Under the pieces are notes generated by a model. It made no database searches. It worked only from the letters and a program-made list of their open reading frames with translations, and was not told where the DNA came from. The translations under genes were made by a program, and so were the position numbers. A stretch of 64,000 nucleotides of DNA from Hemileia vastatrix (Eukaryota; Basidiomycota; Pucciniomycetes; Pucciniales; Zaghouaniaceae): contig JASXTE010000099.1 in the NCBI GenBank assembly GCA_030280995.1, positions 62,001-126,000 of the forward strand, read 5' to 3'. Every line of letters begins with the position of its first letter. Positions within the stretch are counted from its first letter, which is position 1. Of this stretch, positions 46,101-56,722 are shown one piece after another.

Positions 46101-48791
46101 AAGATGAAGCAACTAAATTACAAAATGAAGAAGCTTCTGCTATAAATGATATTGCTAATTGTACTGATACAGTATATTTACATAAAATTGTATCTGTAAA
46201 TAGTATACCACAATTAGCTAAAAGAATATCAGTTCGTGGTAAATTTGTTTCAAAAGGATCGTTACCACCAATTCATCGATTTATTAGTCATCGAAGTAAA
46301 GAAAAATCTATCCTAATCTTACCAACATATGAATTAACACGTTTAGCACGTTCTGGTTCATTTCGTGAAGTTATGGGTTTTCATTATACATGTAAATTAA
46401 ATCATCACATTTGGCCATATCATACAACACCTCGACCGATGTTTAGAACTTGTTGGTTATATCGTACACAACGTATTGAAACTATACATGCTATTGGTTT
46501 ACAATTAAAATCTATGTGGTCTTCAATACGATGGGATGATTTACAAGCTAAACCACCTGTTATTGGTGCTACAACAACTACTACTGATACTGAAATTATT
46601 AAAACAGAAATATTAAAACGACGTGAAATTCCACCATTTGGTATACGATCTGAATATTTAGTTAAAAAACATATCACACCTATTGAAATACCTACAATTA
46701 AATCAAGAGATAAAAGTACGCCCATTCGATCTGGTTTGCGAGAAAGAAAAAGAGCTGAATCACCACAACAACGTACACCATCAGTTACTGAAAATTGGGT
46801 ACCGGAAGAATCATTAGAACTTTGGCAGATTAAACTTTTCGGTGATAAATTAGAAAAAGCTCTGAAAGATCAAAAAGAAAAAATCGGTAAGTATATATTA
46901 CTTGTTGTTGTTGTCATTACATTTGTACTTATATTCTCTTCTTATTGTTCTTTTAGATGATGCTAATCGATCGAAAAAACTTGATCTTAAAACAAACAAC
47001 CCAAGTACACCTACTACAAGTAGAAATACTGGTTTATTAGCTACAAATGCCTTGCGAAATCGAATGTCATCTGTTATTGGTAACAAAATGAATAATATTG
47101 CTATTGCTAGTAATACTTCTAATGCTACACCACAAACTGGTTTAATTAAAACTGCTGGTGGTAGTGTTTATAAAGTTCCAATTACTGCACTTCAAGGTAA
47201 AACATTAGGACAACAGATCATCATTAAAACTGGACCACCTGGTTCTGTGCTTACAACAACTGCTGCTACAATTATATCAATGAATCAATCTACAACTACA
47301 ACTACACCATTGAATAAATCTGTTACCACCAATGTTATAAACAGTACTAATACTAGTACTACACCAAACTTATCTGGTTCACCTGGTTTAATAATTCGAA
47401 CACCAGGTTCTAATGCAACTACAAGTACAACTGGACAGCGAATACAACTCATTCGATCGGTTACTGGAACACCTTTATCATCAATCAAAGCATCACCAAT
47501 TGGTACACCTATTCGACTTGTTGCACCTTCTGGTACTATTTCCAATACAACTGATTCATCTGCCAATGGAAATGTACAAAATAATACTACCAATGCCACT
47601 GGACCAGTCGCACATGTTGTTAATATTCCAATACGATTACCCAATGGACAAACTCAAACAATTAGTTTACCTCTTTCCATGATTAGTGGTAATCAACCGT
47701 TACAAATCGCATTTAATCAAACACCTAGTGGGCAGCAAGTTTTAACTGTTATTCAACCTCGTCAACAAAATACACAATCTACTAATACTTCGACAGCTTC
47801 AACACAATTGGCTGGTCAAAATACTTCTAATGTTACATCTACTACCACGACTACTACTGCATCTGCATCTGGTACAACGAGTGATGGTAAAAGTACTTCA
47901 ATCATCAAGACTGATGATTTATCATCAAATGTTAATACGTCTAATGAACCCGAAAAAAATAAAAATTCTCATCAATCAACCACCGATACAACAACAACAA
48001 CAACAGCAACAACTATGACAACAACAGCAACAGTAAAAACGAATGTCATCTCATCTTATACTAAATCCAACATTGAATGTCAAAGCAAGTCAAATAATAC
48101 ACAAATTGTTGAATCTAATACTTGTATCAAATCAGCAAGTAATTCATCGAAAAATGGTCAACTTGTATCAGATAATCATCACAATAATCATCAGCTTTCA
48201 CCACCACCGAGTAAAAAATATAAAATTGATAAATATGAAAATGAAAATTTATCTAATGAAGTATGTAATTTGAAAAAAGAAATCAAAGAAAAACAAGTTT
48301 TATTAGAAAAACAACTTTATAAAGATGCACAATATTCATTAGATAATCACATCAACTGTGGTAAATTAAATAGTAATAATCATAATACTAATGATTACGG
48401 TGATTGTGAATTGAATCAACTTGATGATACTAACAATAGTAATGTTAAAATTGATTCAATCGATAATAACGTTGATTTACCAATGGATGAAGTTAACAAT
48501 TCTAATGATGATGCTCATGATGATGTTGATGGTGATGATAAAAATATTCTTAATGATACCATTGACAACTCTTGTAACACTCAAGTTTGTAATGAAAGCA
48601 AAAATTCTAATACTTACGAAGAAAAAGAATTGTACTGCTTATGTCGTCAACCTTATGATGAAACACAAGTTTATGTCGGTTGTGATGAATGTCAAGGATG
48701 GTTTCATTGCAGTTGTGTTGGTATCACTGCTAAAGAAGCTGATGAAATTGAAACTTATTACTGTCCTAACTGTCAAGCTAAAAAATGTTAA
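43199..48791 (+). CDS. BPTF: NURF301/BPTF-like chromatin remodelling subunit lacking the bromodomain
   Basis: Two exons, 43199-46886 and 46957-48791 (70-bp intron with CTTTTAG acceptor, phase 1), 1840 aa. Domains: DDT at ~88-150 ([19 protein letters not shown]), PHD1 at ~240-290 ([26 protein letters not shown]), the WSTF/NURF-type region ([24 protein letters not shown]) and a conserved block at ~660-740 ([13 protein letters not shown]: [21 protein letters not shown]). The middle of exon 2 is a Thr/Asn/Gln-rich region. The C-terminal PHD at ~1786-1838 ([29 protein letters not shown]) is the H3K4me3-reader finger of BPTF. BPTF normally continues into a bromodomain; here a stop follows 3 residues after the finger (QAKKC) and no bromodomain frame is seen in the next 900 bp. 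Role: largest subunit of the ISWI-containing NURF remodeller, nuclear. Confidence 0.95.
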
Positions 48792-49717
48792 ACTTATCTC
48801 AATGGACCTGAACCAAATGGACACAATCAAATCCAAATGAACAAATGATGAACAAGAATCAAGATGATCACACACACACTTTCGTCATATTCACTTGACA
48901 ATTTATATGCTTGGGTATGTGTTCCAAAATGATCAGTAATTACATTCATAAACATACAATATCTTCAAATCACTTCAAAGATTGATGCAACATTCTCTCT
49001 GCAACAATTGTTCATCAACAGTATATTATTATTATTACAATCTCACATCTTTGCAACTGTGACATACTTTATCAATCTTTTCTCATCTTGTCGAGTGAAA
49101 CAAACCAATCATATAATCAGTTAACTGAGTATTGACTGAAATACATTTGAACTTACACATACATAAAATACACACACACAGATCAAGATGATCACACACA
49201 ATGCTGTCAATGTAGTAATTTTTTTTTTTCATCAAGCGATCTAAATAAATTTTTGTACTTTTAATCTTCTTAACGATACAAATTATTCGACTGTTTAATT
49301 GATGATCAAATGTTTACCCTCAAAATCATGGTCAGTCATTGCATTTAGTGCATTCAGTGCATAATCAAAAGCAACAGAAGATAAATCTGTTGAACTATTA
49401 AAAATACATTCTTTCAACAATTGAATTTGCAAATCAAACAGACATGAAAATTTAAATTAATATTCATGTAAGCTACATGACGAATTGACTTTCTCATCTT
49501 AACCTGCATTACTTAACCTGATCAGTATGAACAATTAAGTTTATTTGCTTCCTGACACCAGACAAGACAATTAACCTTCAACAAAATCCTCCTGATTCAA
49601 ATCGTAAGTGTCCTTCCAAAAGAAATTAAATTGACCAAAGTTAATTATAATAATTAAATTATTATTTCACTGCAAAAGTGAGTTCATTGAATCTATCAAT
49701 CCTCCTACAGTGTCGAA
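48792..49717. other. NURF301-like 3' flank and 5' region of the four-TM array
   Basis: The first ~450 bp are the AT-rich 3' region of the NURF301-like gene (AATAAA at 49245-49250). From about 49380 begins array-type sequence: the conserved upstream block at 49387-49432 and the leader intron of member 1 (donor 49604, acceptor end 49710). Confidence 0.6.
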
Positions 49718-50299
49718 ATGAACAACAACATGATGAATTCTACTGTAGAACGACGCACTAAAATGATTGAACCTGCATCAGATGTTTGGAAATTTCTCAA
49801 AATTATTTTCATCGCTCTTAATGTCATCTTATGTCTGGTCATTGTTGTTATCTTCTTCCAATTAGTCTACGTGATAGGGTTGATGCAAGAAATGAGTCAT
49901 GAATGGAAAAGATATGAGTCCCCTTCAAAAGAGTTGTGGAGTTTGTGGTTCAAAGTTATATTTGAAGCCTGTCATCTGACCGTACAAATGATTCTGCTCT
50001 TAATTGGGGTAATCGTGGGATTCATTGGTATTTGTCGACTCCATCTTTGCTGTCTTTGGACGTACACTGTTATCGCTATGCTGTGTTTCTTCATCGAATC
50101 ATTCTTAATTGCAGGTGGATATTATTATCACATTTCTTATCTTTTGATAATTATTGGTGTGGTCATATTGATGTACAGACTTATCACTTGGTTGGAAAAA
50201 GTCAATGGACTTACAAATACTGATTTATCCGTGACAGATGCATCTAGAATTACTGTTACTACCAATACTATTGACAATGCAAATAATATCAACAATTGA
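49718..50299 (+). CDS. Four-TM array member 1
   Basis: 193 aa, single coding exon, no recognised family. Plan shared by all members: short polar N-terminus, a signature MIEPASDVWKFLKIIF (consensus MVEPxSxLWKIxKIIF), TM1, a variable loop, TM2 ending in the second signature VGFIGICRLHLCCLW, TM3, TM4, and a cytosolic-type end (WLEKVNG; others ELKKANG). Member 1 has a C-terminal Thr/Asn/Asp-rich tail. A leader intron 49604-49710 (GTAAGTG...CCTACAG) lies just upstream of the ATG. No signal peptide, no tetraspanin CCG motif and no claudin W-GLW-C-C signature was seen, so I do not name a family. Likely an integral membrane protein with both ends inside. Confidence 0.8.
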   Translation: MNNNMMNSTVERRTKMIEPASDVWKFLKIIFIALNVILCLVIVVIFFQLVYVIGLMQEMSHEWKRYESPSKELWSLWFKVIFEACHLTVQMILLLIGVIVGFIGICRLHLCCLWTYTVIAMLCFFIESFLIAGGYYYHISYLLIIIGVVILMYRLITWLEKVNGLTNTDLSVTDASRITVTTNTIDNANNINN

Positions 50300-50857
50300 A
50301 TGAAAAATTGCATCTTGACAATTTCACTTAACCAGTCATGCTGAAATAAAATACTTTGAGGTGTTTTTCTCTTGAACATGTCCTTAATTAGTTGCAAATG
50401 AAACTATCATTGATATATCATCATGTTGCATTCAGTTAGTTCACGGCATCATTGATGACTTTGTTGCCGTAAAAGACTCTTCCACGCGAAGCAAGTGGTT
50501 CGAATTTCCTATTATTCAGATTTGTTGCTCTCAACCCAAAGTAATCAGTGTAGTAATGAGTACAATAAACTGTGAACTTACTTCAAATTGAACATCTGGT
50601 GAATGAAAAATTTCCCGACATCTGTCATCCGTCACAATCAGATATTGACCTTTTTTGTCTCTTTGTTGCTGTTTATGGTTCTTTTTTCGTTGATACATTC
50701 TTCCGATGTGTTAAACATGAAATAACTTGATAGTATCGAGCGATGGGAGAGAAATCTGTTGGATAACAATTAAAAATACATTCTGTCAACAATTGAATTT
50801 TTATCTCGCGCAGGACATTGACATCTATAAAATCTCCTTCACTTGACATACACTAGA

Positions 50858-51334
50858 ATGGTTGAACCCAAATCAGATTTATGGAAAATTTTCAAATTGA
50901 TTTTCATCACCATCATTATTCTCGCCTTTGTATCTGCTTGTATGTTTTTATGGGAAATACTGGATGACTTTTCATACCTTGAATCGATGAGTGGTTCTGG
51001 ACCATTGTGCGAAAAATTAAAAGAACAAGAACTTTCGCCGGAGGATGTGAAATATGAAATCGTTTACCATGTTACAAATATTATCCTCTTAACAATTATG
51101 GTAATAGTTGGATTTGTCGGTATTATTCGATTGCATCTTGGCTGTCTTTACGCGTTCACTTTAATCGCTGTAATAGGCTCGATCTACTTAATTGTCATGA
51201 CGGCCAAAAAAGCTCTTATTGAGAATATTTTTTCTCTTGTGTTATATATCAGTGCAGTCGTAACCATGTGGCCCATCATCTATGAGTGGAAGAAAACAAA
51301 TGGTCCTAGAAGTGTCGATCAATCTTTTAGTTAA
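50858..51334 (+). CDS. Four-TM array member 2, promoter-deleted copy
   Basis: If started at the first ATG (MVEPKSDLW) it encodes 158 aa with both family signatures (MVEPKSDLWKIFKLIF, VGFVGIIRLHLGCLY) and four hydrophobic segments. Compared with its near twin, member 3, it lacks about 250-300 bp just upstream: the conserved block (50755-50801) lies only ~57 bp before the ATG, and neither the leader intron nor the usual N-terminal start codon is present. The coding frame is otherwise intact, so the copy is either expressed from another promoter or recently silenced. Confidence 0.65.
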   Translation: MVEPKSDLWKIFKLIFITIIILAFVSACMFLWEILDDFSYLESMSGSGPLCEKLKEQELSPEDVKYEIVYHVTNIILLTIMVIVGFVGIIRLHLGCLYAFTLIAVIGSIYLIVMTAKKALIENIFSLVLYISAVVTMWPIIYEWKKTNGPRSVDQSFS

Positions 51335-51353
51335 TTTTACACTTTCATCTCAA

Positions 51354-51515
51354 TTGGTCGAATGTTTCGTTGTTACTTGGTATTCTCATCATTGCTATTA
51401 ATCAAATGAAGTTATCAGCTCACAGAGACATCTTCAATCATTATCTCAACTAATATTAACAATTAAAAAGGGCATCTTGAATTTTGTAATTTTTGAACTA
51501 TACTAATGTAAAATA
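51354..51515 (+). repeat. 3' block identical to that of member 3
   Basis: 162 bp after the stop of member 2 match 52722-52883 base for base by eye. It includes the array-wide 3' motif (ACAGAGACATCTTCAATCAT, then AATTAAAAAGGGCATCTTGA). In member 2 the sequence continues uninterrupted into ACTTTGACATCT; in member 3 it is broken by the LTR. Confidence 0.85.
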
Positions 51516-52187
51516 CTTTGACATCTGACTTTTCACTTAATCCACTCCTTGACCTGTTGATTGTTGTTCATCGATCATTCTTGACTCCGAATAAAAACAA
51601 CAATTCGTTTAATACAAGTACGGTATGATGCAGTAATTGTGACTATCTTAAGTTTATTCAGTGTGCATTGTAAATTTTACCATTTCCATTTTGAATTTCT
51701 ACCAACGTCAAAAGCTGAATCATTACTTTTTTGTCTTCTTGTGGTTAAGAATGTTTATTTATTGGTTAATGCGTTCTTTTGCTTGGTGTTGAAGATGGAC
51801 AGCCTCGAAAATAATCACAAGAGGAATCTGTTGGGTAACAATTAAAAATACATTGTCTCAACAATTGAATTTTCATCTCGCTCTCAGTACATTGAATTAA
51901 ACAAAGATGAACATTTGAACGAACAATCTAACACTTTCGATTGATGACAAATTGAAACTGTCTCACTTTTACCTGCATCAACCTGTTAGTTATCAAAAAC
52001 TTGTTTACTCAGTAACATCGAACAAGTTGAGTCACCTTCAACAATATTCTCTTGATTCTTATCGTGAGTGTCTTTTCCAAGAGAATTCAAATTAACCAAA
52101 ATTTATCATTATACTTAAATTCATCTTTCTTACAACACTGAATTCATTTATCAAATCTTCTCCAGTGTCAACATCGACAGTAACACA

Positions 52188-52697
52188 ATGGATTTTACTG
52201 TAGCATCACACACTAGAGTGACTGAACCAAGATCAGAATTATGGAAAATTTTCAAATTGATTTTCATCACCATCAATACTAATGCGTTTGTAATTATTTG
52301 TGTGCTTATATTCTTCACGCTGAAAGACTTTTTTTGCCTTGAAGCGATGAATACTGGGGGCCCAGAACAGTGCCCAAGACCTCAGCACTACAATCAATCG
52401 CCGGAGGATATGAAATATGAAATCGGTGACCATGTTACAAATATTATCTTCTTTACAATTATGGTAATAGTTGGATTCGTAGGTATTATTCGATTGCATC
52501 TCGGCTGTCTTTACGCTTACACTGTTACCGCTGTATTAGGCTCGATCTACTTAATTGTCATGACTGCCAAGAATAGTAGTGCCCAAAATATTTTTTCTCT
52601 TGTCTTATATGTCAGTGCAGTCGTAACGATGTGGCCCATCATCTCTGAGTGGAAAAGATACAATGGACCTAAAAATGTGGATCGATCATTTGTTTAA
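52188..52697 (+). CDS. Four-TM array member 3
   Basis: 169 aa. Signatures TEPRSELWKIFKLIF and VGFVGIIRLHLGCLY; four membrane segments; ends SEWKRYNGPKNVDRSFV. The first loop has a CPRPQHYNQSPEDMKYEI stretch with one Cys and an acidic patch, shared in part with member 2 (SPEDVKYEI). Leader intron 52064-52165 (GTGAGTG...TCTCCAG) upstream. It is the closest relative of member 2, and its 3' flank carries the solo LTR. Confidence 0.8.
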   Translation: MDFTVASHTRVTEPRSELWKIFKLIFITINTNAFVIICVLIFFTLKDFFCLEAMNTGGPEQCPRPQHYNQSPEDMKYEIGDHVTNIIFFTIMVIVGFVGIIRLHLGCLYAYTVTAVLGSIYLIVMTAKNSSAQNIFSLVLYVSAVVTMWPIISEWKRYNGPKNVDRSFV

Positions 52698-52721
52698 TTT
52701 TCAATCTCCATTTCACCTACT

Positions 52722-52883
52722 TTGGTCGAATGTTTCGTTGTTACTTGGTATTCTCATCATTGCTATTAATCAAATGAAGTTATCAGCTCACAGAGACATC
52801 TTCAATCATTATCTCAACTAATATTAACAATTAAAAAGGGCATCTTGAATTTTGTAATTTTTGAACTATACTAATGTAAAATA
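52722..52883 (+). repeat. 3' block identical to that of member 2
   Basis: Same 162 bp as 51354-51515; ends at the target-site copy (AAATA) flanking the solo LTR. Confidence 0.85.
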
Positions 52884-53249
52884 TGTAAGGAAGAAACATG
52901 GAGGTCAGTTGACCTGCCATGTTGACCTTGTTTACTTACCTTGTCCTGGGATCAACCAAGTCCCAGACAAGGATTCCAACCACACAAACACACACACACA
53001 CGCACCGCGTGACATCACATGACACGAGCGGTTTCTGTCCAGCAGACCGCTAGCACTGTAAAGGCTATCACAGGCTGGCAACCTGTGACAGACCTCCACT
53101 AAGACACTCCTTCTTTAGGCCAAATTTCCAAATAAAAAGGGGCCTTCCAGAGCAGTTGATCATCAGTTGCTCTGCAAGCCTTGCCTGGTAAACAACAACC
53201 TCGACTAGTCGTACCCTCTTCTTCTAGTTAGAGTGTTAATTGTCTTACA
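52884..53249. mobile_element. Solo LTR of a retrotransposon (366 bp) with 5-bp target duplication
   Basis: The insert begins TGTAAG and ends CTTACA, perfect 6-bp inverted termini with the canonical TG...CA ends. It is flanked on both sides by AAATA (52879-52883 and 53250-53254). The uninterrupted homologous site after member 2 (51505-51520) shows a single AAATA, so this is a filled/empty site pair. Inside are an (AC)n run (52981-53001) and AATAAAAAGGGGCC (53131-53144), consistent with LTR promoter or poly-A signals. No internal coding region remains, so it is a solo LTR from recombination. Superfamily cannot be assigned from the LTR alone (5-bp duplications are typical of Ty3, BEL and Copia elements). 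Confidence 0.88.
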
Positions 53250-53254
53250 AAATA

Positions 53255-54413
53255 CTTTGACATCTAACTTTTCACTCAATCCATCCCTTGACCAGATGAT
53301 TGTTGTTCATTGATCATTCTTGACTTCAAATAAAAATAATGATTGGTTAAATACAAGTACGGTATGATGCAGTGATTGTGACTATCTTAAGTTTTTTCAG
53401 TGTTGAGAACTTTTTAAAAACTTTATCGCATCGGAAATTTTATCATTAAGCGAGTTGATAATAGCACCAGGAAACATGAATTCTAACAAATGAAAAGTGT
53501 GCGAAATCGATCAACGACTTTGTACAGAGTTGATAAGCTGATTCAACTGGTCAGTGAGCACAAACATTTCATCATCAGTCTCAAAATTGTGGAATAATAA
53601 TCTAAGAAAAATGTTCCAATAACAACATTTTTTGTCAACATTCATCAGAATCATTGTTCAATTCATCGGTATAATTAAACTGAATTTTCTTTCTCTTTGA
53701 TTACAATCATTATTCCAGGGTACAAAAGTTGCAGTTTGGTAAAAATAAAGAAAATGTAACTATTACTAAATTTAATACTAAAATTAAACTACTATTATGG
53801 TAACTTCAAAAGTTACATGATTACTTTTTGTCTTCTAGTTGTTATTGATGGTTCCTTTTTGGTTGAAACACTCTTACGACAAAAGTTAACAATGAATAAA
53901 CTTCATAACACAACTGAAAAGAAATCTGTTGGACAACAATCAAAAATACGATGAAAAATACTACAGTCAAACCTGGATAAGACGATCACTCAACGGACCG
54001 ACAAAATCCGTCGAGTTATCCAGGTCGTCGTCTTAACCAACACCTTTAGCATGGAATCGCCCATACCTGATGAGCGGCCAGGCCATCGAGTTAGCCAGGT
54101 CGTCGTGTTAGTGCTATTCGTCTTATCCAGGTTTGACTGTATTCTGTCACTTTTAATTCATAGAAGCTACATGACAAGTCGGCTTTCTCGTCTTGACCTG
54201 CATCACTCAAACTGATCATTATTAACAATGAAGTTCAGTTGATTCCTGACACCAGACAACACAAGTAATCCTCAACAAAATCCTCTTGATCCTGACCGTG
54301 AGTGTCTTTTCCATAAGAAATTTATCCAGATAAAGCTTATTATTATAATTAAATCAATCTTTCATTACAACAGTGAATTCCGGTACATCTTTAAAATGTC
54401 TTCCAGTGTCGAG
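53255..54413. other. Array spacer between members 3 and 4
   Basis: Typical spacer: 3' block remainder, a segment with ACCAGGAAAC-type motif near 53466 shared with other spacers, the upstream block (interrupted by the MITE at about 53960) and the leader of member 4 with its intron 54298-54406. Confidence 0.6.
53964..54139. mobile_element. Tc1/mariner-type MITE, probably pogo-like (176 bp)
   Basis: Terminal inverted repeats of 22 bp are exact, starting CAGTCAAACCTGGATAAGAC and mirrored at the right end. TA dinucleotides flank both ends (53962-53963, 54140-54141), the target duplication of Tc1/mariner elements; CAGT..CCT termini suggest the pogo branch. The interior has a second direct repeat (GAGTTATCCAGGTCGTCGT and GAGTTAGCCAGGTCGTCGT) and no coding capacity, so it is non-autonomous. 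It sits inside the conserved upstream block of member 4, which other units have intact. Confidence 0.9.
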
Positions 54414-55097
54414 ATGAACAACAACCAGATGAATTCTTCTCAAACACCTCGCACCAAATTGGTCGAGCCCACCACAGATTTGTGGAAAATTCTAAAAATA
54501 ATTTTCATCATCATCAATGTCCTTTCTTGTTTTGCTATTATTTTTGTGATCATTATTACAGCCATGGCATACAGTTATTCTATTGAAATCACTAAACAAA
54601 AAGGAGTGGCCGAAAATTCGATAACTAATGGTCAAATAATCGTCGTTATTTTAATTGTAGCATGTATAATTCAAACAATTATGACAATTGTTGGATTCAT
54701 CGGTATTTTTCGACTGAATCTTGGATGCCTTTGGGCGTACAATATTTTCATTGCAATAAATATCATTTGTGCATTTATTCTGAATATAATAGGCGCAGAA
54801 AAATTTCCATTCATTCCATTGTCATTGCCTCAAATTGGTTTAATCATATTGGTGTACTTTCTCATAACTGAGATAAGGAAAGCCAATGACCCTACGAATG
54901 TTGTTATTTACACCAATTTCGCCCAAGCTCCGAGACTCAGTATGGTGGACGGTTCTTTGAATAGCCAAATGATCAGCCCTCAGATCATGACATCCAACCC
55001 ATATACGAATCCATCTGGCTCCTTTGTCTACCCTCAAGTGGTCAACCAACCGGTTATTCCCAATAACTTTACCAATCAACCTGTTGGAACATTTTAA
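54414..55097 (+). CDS. Four-TM array member 4, with long C-terminal tail
   Basis: 227 aa from the ATG homologous to other members (MNNNQMNSS); an ATG 18 bp earlier (54396) lies upstream of the leader-intron acceptor (CTTCCAG, 54406) and would be spliced out if that site is used. Signatures VEPTTDLWKILKIIF and VGFIGIFRLNLGCLW, four membrane segments. After TM4 (ITEIRKANDPTNVV) comes a ~65-residue Pro/Asn/Gln-rich cytosolic-type tail (FAQAPRLSMVDGSLN, PYTNPSGSFVYPQVV). From 54861 the DNA is almost identical to member 5. Confidence 0.8.
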   Translation: MNNNQMNSSQTPRTKLVEPTTDLWKILKIIFIIINVLSCFAIIFVIIITAMAYSYSIEITKQKGVAENSITNGQIIVVILIVACIIQTIMTIVGFIGIFRLNLGCLWAYNIFIAINIICAFILNIIGAEKFPFIPLSLPQIGLIILVYFLITEIRKANDPTNVVIYTNFAQAPRLSMVDGSLNSQMISPQIMTSNPYTNPSGSFVYPQVVNQPVIPNNFTNQPVGTF

Positions 55098-55987
55098 TCA
55101 TCAAATCCCATTTCAAATACTTCCATCTATTGTCTCATCGTTACCTTTTTATTTCATCATTGCTATTGAAGCAAAATGAACTCACTAATACCGATCAATC
55201 TGTTAGTACAGGTTGATTTTTCAACTTCCGTTTCAACTATTTTATTTTACGAAATTCTCAACTAACAGAGACATTCATCGAGTTGATAGCATCACCAGGA
55301 GACTGATTAGTTCTAGTGAACAAAGAGTGTGCAAGATCGAACCAAGAATCTGCGTAGCGCACATTGTGGTAATCAACCGTTACAAATCGCATTTGTCATG
55401 GAAGATTCTTTCATGTGAAGCAACTGGTTTGATTTATAGATTTTCCAGATTTGTTGCTCTCACTCCCAATCATCAGTGTAAAATTTATTTCAGCAGACCA
55501 ATGGTTAATTGGAAAAAATAATAAAAAAGTTCTCTTTTCAACTTCCTTGGTAGTAGCGTCAAAAGTTACATCGTCACACTTTTGTCTTTTTGTTGTTATT
55601 GATGGTTCCTTTTTGGTTTAAACATAAACTCGGTAGTTTTCAGATGAAAAAACTTGATAATACAACAGAAGAGAAATGTGTCGGATAACAATCAAGAATA
55701 CATTTTCTCAACAATTAAATTTGCAAAACTTTGAATCAAACAGAAATTTAAATAAACAATCTGACACTGTAGTCTTAACCTGCATAACCTGTTAATCAGT
55801 GTTAACAATTAAGTTTAGCTGACTCCTGGAACCAGTCAAAACAAATAACTTTAAACAGAATCATCTTGATTTAAACCGTGGTTCTCAATAAAGACTTAAA
55901 TTGACTCAAGCTAATTATTATAATTGAATTGATCTTTTATCATAACAGCAAATTCCAGTGCATCTTTAATTCCCTAGCAGTTTCGAC
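55098..55987. other. Array spacer between members 4 and 5
   Basis: Contains the 3' block, the ACCAGGAGACTG motif (55299-55310) shared with other spacers and with the right window edge, a 29-bp exact match to the NURF301-like coding exon (55366-55394), the upstream block (55679-55722) and a weak leader intron (donor-like GTGGTT 55878, acceptor TAGCAG ending 55980). Confidence 0.6.
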
Positions 55988-56722
55988 ATGGACCGCAACA
56001 CAATCAATTTTGCCGAAGAACCTAAAACCGGTTTGGTTGAACCAAAGACAGAGTCATGGCGAATTTTCAAAATTATTTTCTTAATGACCATGTTTTTGTT
56101 GTGCGGAAACATTGTTTTAATAATCGTTGCACTCGTCAAGACATATGAAGAATCAGATCTAATATGGGTTAGCTATTTAGTGGCGATGATCCTTGCTATA
56201 TTGGTGATAACTTTAGGATTGATTGGTATTTATCGACTGAAGCTACACTTTCTTAGGTCACTTCTTATAATCTTAACAGTAGATGCCGTCCTTAATTTTT
56301 ATAGCCTTTCAACAGCCAAACAAAAAAATTCCACGGGAATTATTGGTCTCTTGTTTAATATTGGTTTAGCCATAGTGACGTACTTGCTCATAACTGAGAT
56401 AAGGAAAGCCAATGAACCTACGAATGTTGTTATTTACACCAATTTCGCCCAAGCCCCGAGACTCAGTATAGTGGACGGTTCTTTGAATAACCAAATGATC
56501 AGCCCTCAGATCCAACCCATATACGAATCCATCTGGCTCCTTTGTCTACCCTCAAGTGGTCAACCAACCGGTAATTCCTTAATAACTTTACCAATCAACC
56601 TGTTGGAACGTTTTAATCATCAAATCCCATTTCAAATACTTCCATCTATTGTCTCATCGTTACCTTTTTATTTCATCATTGCTATTGATGAAATGAAATT
56701 GTCAACTAACAGACATTTTTAA
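55988..56722 (+). CDS. Four-TM array member 5, frameshifted tail
   Basis: 244 aa. Signatures VEPKTESWRIFKIIF and GLIGIYRLKLHFLRS (the most divergent second signature, lacking LGCLW). TM4 and the start of the tail match member 4, but an 8-bp deletion near 56510 relative to member 4 shifts the frame after SPQI; the last ~60 residues (SIWLLCLPSSG onward) are read in a new frame, past the stop used by member 4. The tail is therefore not homologous in sequence although the DNA is. Confidence 0.75.
   Translation: MDRNTINFAEEPKTGLVEPKTESWRIFKIIFLMTMFLLCGNIVLIIVALVKTYEESDLIWVSYLVAMILAILVITLGLIGIYRLKLHFLRSLLIILTVDAVLNFYSLSTAKQKNSTGIIGLLFNIGLAIVTYLLITEIRKANEPTNVVIYTNFAQAPRLSIVDGSLNNQMISPQIQPIYESIWLLCLPSSGQPTGNSLITLPINLLERFNHQIPFQILPSIVSSLPFYFIIAIDEMKLSTNRHF
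56387..56688 (+). repeat. Gene-conversion tract shared with 54861-55169
   Basis: From TM4 through the tail and ~85 bp of 3' flank the DNA is nearly identical to member 4, while sequence on both sides has diverged. The abrupt left edge inside the coding region argues for conversion rather than simple duplication. Confidence 0.75.

Noticed and set aside
50490..50510. GGTTCGAAT sequence resembling a tRNA T-arm
   Set aside because: No matching D-arm, anticodon stem or acceptor stem around it.
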